A DNA stretch of 23,147 nt, taken from contig CAZRGV010000100.1 in the NCBI GenBank assembly GCA_964599655.1, forward strand, positions 1-23,147, given 5' to 3'. The position numbers were made by a program, and so were the translations under genes. Positions 1 through 6,854 of the stretch are shown piece by piece (position 1 is the first letter of the stretch; each line of letters begins with the position of its first letter). The DNA comes from CAZRGV01 sp964599655 (GTDB taxonomy: Bacteria; Planctomycetota; Planctomycetia; Isosphaerales; Isosphaeraceae). The notes under the pieces were generated by a model, which searched no databases, had not been told where the DNA came from, and saw only the letters and a program-made list of their open reading frames with translations.

Positions 1-206
1 GACGGCATTGACTCGCCGCCGAGGCCGGTCGCGCCGTCTCGTCGCGGGCCGGGCCGGGGCTATCGCGGCTTTGCTCCCGCCCGGGGGAACCGTCCCAGGC
101 CGCCGCGACGGGGCGCTCCGCTCGGACACCAGGCAAGAAAGCGCCGCAACGGGTTCCCACAGCGCGTGGGCTGAAGCCGCTCGCCGGGAAAGAAAAGAGT
201 GACGAC

Positions 207-242
207 GCGGGCTGAGGAGAATCCTTGTTCTCCTCGGCCCGC
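207..242 (-). terminator. Stem-loop after pckA, probable terminator
   Basis: Two 15-base arms (207-221 and 228-242) pair around a 6-base loop with a single non-Watson-Crick position (213 with 236). The hairpin lies 18 bases past the pckA stop. Read on the minus strand it is followed, after about eight bases, by a pyrimidine-rich run (CTCTTTTCTTTCC) rather than an immediate U tract. Position and stem quality fit a pckA transcription terminator or 3'-end stabiliser; the delayed U run lowers certainty. Confidence 0.6.
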
Positions 243-260
243 CGTCTTTCGTCGAGGCGC

Positions 261-1874
261 TCAGGCTCTCGGGCCAGCCTCGCGGATCGCGCGGTCGGCC
301 AGTGGGAATCGCTCGAAGTTTTCGCGAAAGCGATGCACGAGGTCGCGAGCCTGGGCGTCGTAGGCGTCGGCATCGGACCAGGAAGCGCGCGGGTCGAGGA
401 TTTCGGCCGGGACGTGTGGGCAGGTTGTCGGGTACTGGAGGCCGAAGAACGGATCGGTGGCGAACCGGACGTCGCGGAGCAGGCCCGACATGATGGCCTC
501 GACCATGTTGCGGGTGTAATGCAGGTTGATGCGGTGCCCCTTGCCGGGAGGTCCTCCGATCCAGCCGGTGTTGAGTAGCCAGGCGGTCGAGTGGTGCCGT
601 CGCATTTTCTCGCCGAGCAAGTCGGCGTAGCGTCGAGGTGGGAGGGTCAGAAACGGGGCTCCAAAGCAGGCGCTGAAGACCGCCTCGGGACTGCTGCCCA
701 GGCCTCGTTCGGTGCCCGCCACCTTGGCGGTATAGCCCGAGAGAAAGTGGTACATGGCCTGTTCGGGCGAAAGTCGGGCCACCGGCGGCAAGACGCCGAA
801 GGCATCGCAGGTGAGGAAGACGATCTGCTCGGGATGCCCACCGCGACTGCCGGGGACGTAGTTCGGAATGAAGTCGATTGGGTAGGCGGCCCTTGTGTTT
901 TCGGTCAGCGAGGCATCGGCGAAGTCGGGAACTCGGGTGATGGGGTCAAGCACCACGTTTTCGAGGACGGTGCCGAAGCGAATGGCCTGGAAGATCTCGG
1001 GTTCGTTCAGTCGGTTCAGGCGGATGCACTTGGCGTAACAGCCCCCTTCGAAGTTGAACACGCCGTCGTCGGACCAGCCGTGCTCGTCGTCGCCGATCAG
1101 GTGGCGCTGGGGATCGGTGGAAAGGGTGGTTTTGCCCGTGCCGGAAAGGCCAAAGAAGAGGGCCACTTCGCCGCGCTCTCCGACGTTCGCCGAGCAGTGC
1201 ATCGGCAAGACGCCCTCGTGCGGCAGCAGGTAGTTCAAGACGCTGAAAACCGACTTCTTGATCTCGCCGGCGTAAAGCGTGCCGCCGATGAGGATCTTGC
1301 GACGGGAAAAGCTAATGAGGATGAAGACCTCGCTCCGGGTGCCGTGCCGTTCGGGATCGGCCTTGAAGTCCGGGGCGGCGACGATGGTGAATTCCGGCCG
1401 GTGGCGCTTCAGTTCCTCGGGCGACGGCTTGACGAAAAGCTGGTGTGCGAACAGGGCGTGATAGGCCCGCTCGCAGAGAACGCGGATGGGCAACCGATGG
1501 GTTGGGTCGGTTCCTCCGAAGGCATCGACCACAAAGACGTCGCGCCCTGAGAGGTGCCGCATCATCTGCTCGTCGAGCGCGTCGAACTTGTCGGGGTCAA
1601 ACGGCTGGTTGACCGATCCCCAGTCGACGTCCGACTCACAGGACGGGTCTCGCACGATGAACTTGTCCCGAGGAGAACGTCCCGTGTACTTTCCCGTGCG
1701 GAAGACGACCGCTCCCTGGTGCGAGAGCATGCCCTCGTTGCGTTGCAAGGCCTGTTCGACCAGGGTGGCCTGGGGTAGGTTGATGTGAACGGTTCCCGGC
1801 CCGGCCAGCCCCTCCAACCCGGGAACGGCGTGGCCGAATGCCTCACCCGTTCTTTCGTCGATGGTCTGGCTCAT
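261..1874 (-). CDS. pckA: Phosphoenolpyruvate carboxykinase (ATP)
   Basis: Cytosolic enzyme that converts oxaloacetate and ATP to phosphoenolpyruvate, CO2 and ADP, the committed step of gluconeogenesis. The 537-residue product has the usual length of ATP-type bacterial PckA. Visible family motifs are RTGKYTGRSPRDKF near residue 60, the kinase-1 P-loop GLSGTGKTT (residues 242-250, K248 and T249 contacting phosphate), the metal/kinase-2 segment GDDEHGW (261-267), and the C-terminal adenine/activation segment with FLTCDAFGVLPPV and SGYTAKVAGTE. The ATG at 1874 is preferred because GGAGG lies 8 bases upstream. An in-frame GTG at 1889 would overlap that Shine-Dalgarno site. The gene is transcribed alone, away from the MutS-like gene upstream, and ends at a hairpin. 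No key residue is missing. The GTP-type enzyme is excluded because its sequence is unrelated outside the P-loop. Confidence 0.97.
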   Translation of the reverse strand: MSQTIDERTGEAFGHAVPGLEGLAGPGTVHINLPQATLVEQALQRNEGMLSHQGAVVFRTGKYTGRSPRDKFIVRDPSCESDVDWGSVNQPFDPDKFDALDEQMMRHLSGRDVFVVDAFGGTDPTHRLPIRVLCERAYHALFAHQLFVKPSPEELKRHRPEFTIVAAPDFKADPERHGTRSEVFILISFSRRKILIGGTLYAGEIKKSVFSVLNYLLPHEGVLPMHCSANVGERGEVALFFGLSGTGKTTLSTDPQRHLIGDDEHGWSDDGVFNFEGGCYAKCIRLNRLNEPEIFQAIRFGTVLENVVLDPITRVPDFADASLTENTRAAYPIDFIPNYVPGSRGGHPEQIVFLTCDAFGVLPPVARLSPEQAMYHFLSGYTAKVAGTERGLGSSPEAVFSACFGAPFLTLPPRRYADLLGEKMRRHHSTAWLLNTGWIGGPPGKGHRINLHYTRNMVEAIMSGLLRDVRFATDPFFGLQYPTTCPHVPAEILDPRASWSDADAYDAQARDLVHRFRENFERFPLADRAIREAGPRA

Positions 1875-1928
1875 CGGGCTTGCCTCCACGCTGGCGGTTC
1901 GGCGGCTCCGGATCCTTCGCTACTCTTG

Positions 1929-1957
1929 AGAATCGTCGGATGCGCGAATCGCGTCAA
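1929..1957 (-). promoter_or_regulatory. Candidate sigma-70-type promoter of pckA
   Basis: On the minus strand TTGACG (1957-1952) is followed after exactly 17 bases by GATTCT (1934-1929). The -35 box matches consensus at 5 of 6 positions and the -10 box at only 3 of 6. Predicted transcription would start near 1922, giving a leader of about 50 bases before the ATG at 1874. The call rests on spacing and position alone. Confidence 0.35.
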
Positions 1958-2413
1958 GCCGAAGCGGCCGCACAGGGAATACGGGAATACGTTTCGTGAC
2001 TTTGCAAGAGTGTTCGCTCCACGGGCCGGATCGAACCGTGCAGCGTTCTTCGAGCGTCCATCGCCGACGGCGAGACCGACGCACGAAGCACGTCCTTGGA
2101 ACTCACAATAGGACGAGTGGGATTCTCGGGTCAGGAATTCCTGGCGCACGTTCTCCGGCGGGATGTCGTCCATCGGCGGATGGCTCGCCCTGGAACTCGA
2201 ACCGGATGCGCTTCGAGCACTCCTCGATTCGCGGGGGACGGGGAGCCGCCCAGACCGGTTCCTGGCCGGGTCCAGGCTCGATCCTTCAGGGTCGCTCCAC
2301 GGCTCGACTCTTCGCGAAAGGGGGCAGACGCTGCGGACGGAGCCAGTCACTCATTTCTCAGGTCCTGACCCGTGAACCGCAATCGATAACCACTCTGGGG
2401 TCGTTGTAGGCCC

Positions 2414-2429
2414 GGACGCGGAGGCGTCC
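2414..2429 (-). terminator. Short GC hairpin after the MutS-like gene
   Basis: GGACGC (2414-2419) and GCGTCC (2424-2429) form a perfect 6-bp stem with a 4-base loop, 7 bases past the MutS-like stop at 2437. There is no U tract, so this is at most a weak terminator or a transcript-end structure. Confidence 0.3.
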
Positions 2430-2436
2430 AGCGTAA

Positions 2437-4263
2437 TCAGACGTCGAGGCCGACCGAGCGCATCAGGGCCAGGGCGTTGCTGTGCTGCACGATGCCGGGC
2501 CGCATCTGGTAGTCGAAGATCATCTTGCCGTTTTCGAAGTGGTCGGCGAAATGCACGTTTCGGGCTCGCGGAGCGAGTCGCCCGGCGATGTCGGCCAGGG
2601 CGAGGTCGTGCGTCGTCACCAGGCCAATCGCCCCCCGGTCGATGAGACCAACGACCACCGCCTCGGCCCCCAGGCAACGATCGTGTGAGTTCGTTCCGTG
2701 GAGGATCTCATCGAGCAGGAACAGGAGCGGCACCGGTCCCCGGGCCAGGTCGAGCAATTGCCGGAGCCGAAGGATTTCGGCGTAGAACCGCGAACGGCCC
2801 GCCTGGAGCGAGTCCTGCACGCGCAGGGTCGCGCCGAGCGTCAGCGGCGACAGCCGCAGGCGACTCGCCCGGACGGTGGCGCCGGCCATCGCCAGCACGA
2901 CGTTCGTGCCGATCGCCCGTAACAGGGTGCTCTTGCCCGACATGTTCGAACCGCTGACGACCAGCACGCGAAGCTCGCCGCCGAGCTGGACGTCGTTGCG
3001 CACCACGCGCGTCACGGGCAAGAGCGGGTGTCCGATCGCCTCGGCTTCGAAGAGCGGACCGCCCTCGGTGACGATCTCGGGTACGACGTCGTCGGGGTTT
3101 TCGAACGCGAAGGCCGCCAGGGAGTCCAGGGCCTCGATCTCGCCGATGGCCGCCAGCCAGCCGGCAATCGCCGGTCCGGACGAGGCCCGCCACGCCTCGA
3201 TCGCGAAGGCGATCTGTGTCCCCCAGAGCAAGAGGGGCGAGAACGGGGCGAGCAACATGTTGCGCCGGGCGTCGAGGGTGGCGACAAGCCGTCGCAAGTC
3301 ATCGATTCGTCGCGACGCGGGCCGGCCGTCGGTTTCGATCGCGGTCCGGAGCCGCGCCAGTTCCGGGCTGTGGAACGGTTCGCGTTCGAGCCGCGCGAGC
3401 AGGTCGGAAAGATGCTCGAGCTCGCCGGATCGCCGCTCGACAGTGGCCAGCACGGACCGAACTCGCTTGAGATAGAACAGCGCCAGGGCCCCTTCGAGGG
3501 CGGCGACGATCAGCAGCGGGATCATGCCGATCTGGAAGACGAGCCAGCCGAATAGGGCCGGTAAGGCCAGGACCGAGAGCACGGCCGCGGCGACGCGAGC
3601 GGCGGTCGAGTCGAGTCGACGTGGCTCGGCGCCCCACTCGGCCAATCCTTCGAAGGCGGTGCCGGTGCCGACCTCGCCGCCGAGCAAGGCGACATCCTCG
3701 CGAAGGTCGAGTTTCGGGCGAAGCTCGGCAACGGCCGCCTGGCGGTCGAGGATGACCTCCGGCGAGGCTCCGGCCAGCAGCCAGGCCGCCAGGGTCTCCT
3801 CTCCGGCACGGGTCCGGGCCGTCGAGATCCGCTCGAACAGCGAGCCGGGGCCGAAGAGGTCGAGGTCCTCGGCGTAGGGATGCTCCGGGTTCCGGAATCG
3901 CGAGCCGGTCTCTCCCTTGCCGGCCCATCGGTCTTCGAGGCGATCGAGCCCTCGCTCGTAATAGGCAACGCGACGAGCGGCGCGGCGACCCTCACGGGTG
4001 GCACGGTCGAACGCCACCACCAGAGTCGCGAAGCCAAGCGCTGGCAAGACCAGCCACCAGGCCGAAAGTCGCTCCAGGCCGAAGGCCACCCAGCCCAGGA
4101 TGGCCCCCACGGTGAAGACGCCGAGCCGTGCATTGGCCAGGTTTCGCTCGCGAGCGTTGAGTGTCGCAAGGGCGTCACGGGCCGTTTGAAGACGTCGTTG
4201 GTATTCGTCGTGAGGCGATTGTGGCGTCGACTGGTATTGATTCAAGCAAGCGAATCCCGTCAA
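2437..4263 (-). CDS. Membrane-associated MutS-family ATPase
   Basis: The 608-residue product combines a MutS core and ATPase with predicted membrane helices. Hydrophobic segments lie at about 47-62 and 68-85, and a second pair at about 223-243 and 246-266. Between the pairs is a MutS lever-like stretch (DLDLFGPGSLFERISTART, about 133-151). The C-terminal ATPase has Walker A GSNMSGKST with K444, Walker B LLFLLDEILHGTNSHD with D518 and E519, and the TTHD switch after it. The N-terminal mismatch-binding domain with its Phe-x-Glu motif is absent, and so is the MutS2 Smr nuclease domain, so a classical mismatch-repair role is unlikely. Substrate is unknown. The start is uncertain: TTG at 4263, or TTG at 4245, which gives a protein starting near LNQYQSTPQS. 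No in-frame ATG occurs before residue 247, which lies inside a membrane segment. The family assignment is secure; the function is not. Confidence 0.85.
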   Translation of the reverse strand: MTGFACLNQYQSTPQSPHDEYQRRLQTARDALATLNARERNLANARLGVFTVGAILGWVAFGLERLSAWWLVLPALGFATLVVAFDRATREGRRAARRVAYYERGLDRLEDRWAGKGETGSRFRNPEHPYAEDLDLFGPGSLFERISTARTRAGEETLAAWLLAGASPEVILDRQAAVAELRPKLDLREDVALLGGEVGTGTAFEGLAEWGAEPRRLDSTAARVAAAVLSVLALPALFGWLVFQIGMIPLLIVAALEGALALFYLKRVRSVLATVERRSGELEHLSDLLARLEREPFHSPELARLRTAIETDGRPASRRIDDLRRLVATLDARRNMLLAPFSPLLLWGTQIAFAIEAWRASSGPAIAGWLAAIGEIEALDSLAAFAFENPDDVVPEIVTEGGPLFEAEAIGHPLLPVTRVVRNDVQLGGELRVLVVSGSNMSGKSTLLRAIGTNVVLAMAGATVRASRLRLSPLTLGATLRVQDSLQAGRSRFYAEILRLRQLLDLARGPVPLLFLLDEILHGTNSHDRCLGAEAVVVGLIDRGAIGLVTTHDLALADIAGRLAPRARNVHFADHFENGKMIFDYQMRPGIVQHSNALALMRSVGLDV

Positions 4264-4588
4264 GGTCCAATTCGAAGAACATGCGAAGCCGACGGCGATC
4301 GTGTTCCGGTGGCCGGTCGGGTGCGATCTCGCGAGTCATCGTTCCGATGCTCCGAACGGTTTCCAGGCGCGGCACGCAAGGCATCGGTTCGGAATTCGAG
4401 GCAAGTCGACCGGACCGACCATTATCGGGTTCCAGCCACCGATCTCGCTAGATCCTTCAGAGCCAACCTGTCGCCTGGAACAAGCCGTAGACGCATGGGT
4501 TCTTTCCGAACTCGGGACTGTGTGTTCCAGTTGTCGTTGGATTTCGGGCGATTGTCGTTTGGGGGGTTCGCAGCTTGAGGGCGGCGTG
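4264..4588. other. Divergent intergenic region
   Basis: About 325 bases between the minus-strand MutS-like gene and the plus-strand membrane protein, which must contain both promoters. I could not pick a convincing -35/-10 pair for either. A small minus-strand frame (ATG at 4339, ending 4175, 54 residues) overlaps the MutS-like start and is discussed as a finding. A Shine-Dalgarno-like GAGGGCGG (4577-4584) serves the plus-strand gene. Confidence 0.4.
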
Positions 4589-5134
4589 ATGCATCAGGCG
4601 GCGGTGGGGACCTCGGCCCTGTCGTGCGTGCTTGCGGGCGGATGGATCGCTCGCGAACTTCGAGAGGCCAGCGACACGCCGGAACCGCGTCCGGCGGGTT
4701 TTTTGGCATGGTCGGCAAGGTGGCTCAGCGTGGGTCTCACGGCCGGTTCGGCCTGCTGGCTCGTTCGCGAGACACTGCCGGCAGTCAGCCCGGAGCTGGC
4801 CGAAGGGCTGCGGATGCATGTCGGTTGGCGAGACACCCTGGCGGTCGTGGTGGGCGTCGTGTCGCTCGCGGCGGGACTGGCCGCCCGGGCGTCGGTTCCG
4901 GGCTTGCCTCCAGCGGACCGCGAGACGACGCGCGCGAGGGTGGCTCGACTGTTGTTCGTGTTCCTCCTCGGCGTCTCGTCGCTCTTCGTGATCGGCGTGG
5001 TGGGCGCGTCGATCCTGTCGCGGTTTTTTCCAGACGCGGCGAGCTGGGAGTCCTGGTTCGACCCGAATTCGCCGTTCTGGTGGGGCTGGTGCCGTTCGAT
5101 CCGTCCCGAGCGCCGAAGTCGCCGGCGGACGTGA
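4589..5134 (+). CDS. Integral membrane protein, N-terminal part
   Basis: Unrecognised membrane protein of 181 residues as read. The ATG at 4589 is chosen because GAGGGCGG lies just upstream and membrane helices begin immediately after it; the frame is open further upstream but encodes nothing hydrophobic. Four predicted helices fall at about 3-20, 45-62, 82-100 and 118-142. After FDPNSPFWWG the sequence turns abruptly into a strongly basic tail (WCRSIRPERRSRRRT) and stops at 5134. That tail looks like the wrong frame of a coding region. The adjacent frame continues sensibly as LVPFDPSRAPKSPAD and two more helices. One extra G in the GGGG run at 5082-5085 would fuse the two into a single 266-residue, six-helix protein. 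Alternatively the GTGA overlap at 5131-5134 is a genuine stop/start coupling. I favour a frameshift but cannot prove it. Confidence 0.6.
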   Translation: MHQAAVGTSALSCVLAGGWIARELREASDTPEPRPAGFLAWSARWLSVGLTAGSACWLVRETLPAVSPELAEGLRMHVGWRDTLAVVVGVVSLAAGLAARASVPGLPPADRETTRARVARLLFVFLLGVSSLFVIGVVGASILSRFFPDAASWESWFDPNSPFWWGWCRSIRPERRSRRRT

Positions 5135-5388
5135 TCGCCATGCTCTTTCCGCTCCAGCGATGGCTGTTGCTGGTCTGGCTGTTGATCGGCCTTGGCCAGT
5201 TCGTTTTGGGTCGAATCCGGGAGCAGCCGGCCGTGTTTGATGCGGTCTGGAGCGATCAACACGCCACCGGCCGATTCCTGTCGCTCTGGTTGGCGCTGGC
5301 CGTCCTGACGTTAAGCGCGCTTCCGACCCTCGGGCTGGCGGTGATGCTTGTGAACCACGAGATCGTGAGGCGGCTCTATGTCGGGTAG
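5131..5388 (+). CDS. Integral membrane protein, C-terminal part or overlapping small gene
   Basis: Frame of 85 residues starting at GTG 5131, which shares GTGA with the stop of the preceding frame; ATG 5140 is a second possible start. It encodes two hydrophobic helices (around LQRWLLLVWLLIGLGQFVL and LALAVLTLSALPTLGLAVML) separated by a charged loop, and ends before the TauE-type gene. GC-rich third positions extend upstream of the GTG to about 5083 in this same frame, which argues that the true coding sequence enters from the previous gene. No Shine-Dalgarno site serves the GTG, so it would depend on coupled translation. The family is not recognised, and no function is assigned. Confidence 0.5.
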   Translation: MIAMLFPLQRWLLLVWLLIGLGQFVLGRIREQPAVFDAVWSDQHATGRFLSLWLALAVLTLSALPTLGLAVMLVNHEIVRRLYVG

Positions 5389-5450
5389 CTGTCACGGCTT
5401 GCTGGCTCCCCGAGGGTCGATTCGAGGATAGGCCCGTTCTCCCGAGGACG

Positions 5451-5478
5451 CGAGTCGGGTACATTGAGCCCGACCTCG
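5451..5478 (+). other. Stem-loop abutting the TauE ribosome-binding site
   Basis: CGAGTCGGG (5451-5459) pairs with CCCGACCTCG (5469-5478) with one bulged C, around a 9-base loop. The G-run that acts as Shine-Dalgarno for the next gene begins at 5480. The structure could end the upstream transcript or affect ribosome access; there is no U tract. Confidence 0.35.
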
Positions 5479-5492
5479 AGGGGGGGGCGGTG

Positions 5493-6416
5493 ATGGATTT
5501 TTCGGCGACGCAGATCGTGGGAATCGTCCTGGCTGGCGTGGGGACCGGGATCCTCGGGGCGATTCTGGGGACGGGCGGCGGTGTCTTTCTCGTGCCGATT
5601 CTGGTGCTCTGGCTCGGCTTGCCGATGCACCACGCGGTGGCCACAAGCATCCTATCGGTGGTCGCCACGTCGAGCGCGGTGGCGAGCGTCAATGTCGAGC
5701 GCGGCACGGCCAACATGCGGCTCGGGATGACCCTGGAGATTGCCACCGCGCTGGGGGCGATCGCGGGCGGCCTGACCGCGGCCTGGCTTCCGGCCCGGGT
5801 GCTGGAGGGGCTGTTTGCCATCGTTTTGCTGCCGACGGCCGTGCTGATGTGGCGTGGTCGGACCGAGGAGGGGTTCGAGTCGAAACCCGAGTCGGCCGAC
5901 ACGACGTCGTCCGCGATGGGACCCGTGCCGGACGCGGGGCGGCCCGCGAGATCCGACGTGAGTCTGGGGGCCCTTGGAGATCGCTACTACGACGAGGCCG
6001 AAGGGCGCGAAGTGACCTACGGGGTTCGCCGGCTTCCAGCCGGGCTTGGCATCTCGTTTCTCGCGGGCAACCTCTCGGGATTGCTCGGCATCGGCGGCGG
6101 CGTGTTCAAGGTTCCGGCCCTGCACCTGCTCTGCGGCGTGCCGATCAAGGCGGCCGCGGCCACCTCGAACTTCATGATCGGGGTGACGGCGGCCGCCAGC
6201 GCGTTTCTCTACTACGGTCGAGGCGAGGTCCGCCCTGGCGTGACGGCCGCGACTGTGCTCGGGGTCCTCGTCGGTTCGGCGCTCGGGTCGTACCTGAACC
6301 GAAATATCCGGGGCAAGGCGGTTCAGAAACTCTTCGCGATGCTCCTGATCGGTGTGGCGCTCTGGATGTTGCTGCGTTCGTTGATCTTGACGCACGGAAC
6401 GGGAACGGGGGTTTGA
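5493..6416 (+). CDS. TauE/SafE-family (sulfite-exporter-type) permease
   Basis: Polytopic inner-membrane protein of 307 residues from the TauE/SafE (DUF81) family, which exports or imports small sulfur-containing or organic anions; the substrate here cannot be read from sequence. It shows the family's internal duplication. The first half (about 5-115) contains GAILGTGGGVFLVPILVLW. The second half (about 179-300) contains GLLGIGGGVFKVPALHLL and AAAATSNFMIGVTAAAS. The halves are joined by a hydrophilic linker (about 118-178) with a YYDEAEGREVTYGVRR segment. Start is ATG 5493 behind an eight-G run; GTG 5490 is the only close alternative. The next gene (DUF1634) starts 2 bases after the stop, so the two are almost certainly co-transcribed and probably work together. 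Confidence 0.9.
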   Translation: MDFSATQIVGIVLAGVGTGILGAILGTGGGVFLVPILVLWLGLPMHHAVATSILSVVATSSAVASVNVERGTANMRLGMTLEIATALGAIAGGLTAAWLPARVLEGLFAIVLLPTAVLMWRGRTEEGFESKPESADTTSSAMGPVPDAGRPARSDVSLGALGDRYYDEAEGREVTYGVRRLPAGLGISFLAGNLSGLLGIGGGVFKVPALHLLCGVPIKAAAATSNFMIGVTAAASAFLYYGRGEVRPGVTAATVLGVLVGSALGSYLNRNIRGKAVQKLFAMLLIGVALWMLLRSLILTHGTGTGV

Positions 6417-6418
6417 CG

Positions 6419-6775
6419 ATGGCCCGGATCGAGGCGCAAGACCAGGACATGGGCCACTGGGTCCACTGGAGCCTGCTGGCGGGTCTCGTCGTGAGCGGTT
6501 GCTTGCTGACCGTGGGCCTCGGCTTGCGGCTGGCCTCGGGACCACGGCCGCAAGAAGGCCCACCGTCTCCGGTTCCCTCGCTCGTTCGCGAGGCCCTTCA
6601 AGGCGATGGCGTGGCCTTGATCAACCTTGGCTTGCTAACCTTGATCGGCACGCCGATGCTTCGCGTGGTGGTGCTCGGCATCGGCTGGGCTCGCGAGGGA
6701 GATTACCGCTTTGCGGCGGTGGCCCTGATCGTGCTGGCCTTGCTCGGTCTCGGCCTGGTGCTCGGATTGGGCTGA
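6419..6775 (+). CDS. DUF1634 membrane protein
   Basis: Small membrane protein of 118 residues with three predicted helices at about 17-40, 64-91 and 96-118. The middle one includes GLLTLIGTPMLRVVVLGIG, a pattern characteristic of DUF1634. The ATG at 6419 lies 2 bases beyond the stop of the TauE-type permease, so translation is likely coupled. From general knowledge, DUF1634 genes commonly sit next to TauE/SafE permeases, which suggests an accessory subunit; that role is inferred and not shown here. A charged periplasmic or cytoplasmic loop of about 20 residues separates helices 1 and 2. The gene converges on the CRTAC1-family gene with a 79-base gap that contains only weak inverted repeats. 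Confidence 0.82.
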   Translation: MARIEAQDQDMGHWVHWSLLAGLVVSGCLLTVGLGLRLASGPRPQEGPPSPVPSLVREALQGDGVALINLGLLTLIGTPMLRVVVLGIGWAREGDYRFAAVALIVLALLGLGLVLGLG

Positions 6776-6854
6776 CTTGTCGCCGACATCCGGGTCGACC
6801 CAGGCGCAGGAGGAGAAAAGCGATTCTCCGCCCGAGCAACCTCGAAGGTCGATG

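Larger units (their letters stand above)
1875..2436. other. Intergenic stretch upstream of pckA
   Basis: About 560 bases between the pckA start and the end of the MutS-like gene, both on the minus strand. The pckA-proximal 100 bases hold a promoter candidate and the Shine-Dalgarno site. The MutS-proximal end holds a short GC hairpin. Reading frames through the middle are Arg/Ser/Pro-rich with no recognisable motif, and I do not believe any of them is a gene. Confidence 0.5.

Noticed and set aside
1..206. Short Arg-rich frame at the left edge
   Set aside because: No motif or ribosome site; composition typical of non-coding GC-rich sequence.
591..1550. Plus-strand frame of about 320 codons within pckA
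   Set aside because: Antisense shadow of a fully conserved PEP carboxykinase.
4457..5902. Minus-strand frame of about 480 codons across the membrane-protein and TauE genes
   Set aside because: Its product is low-complexity Ser/Arg/Pro, while the plus strand gives coherent membrane helices and the TauE fold.
6792..6829. GGGTCGACCC palindrome and a GGAGAA/TTCTCC hairpin in the gap between converging genes
   Set aside because: Stems are short and lack T runs in either direction; too common in GC-rich DNA to call a terminator.
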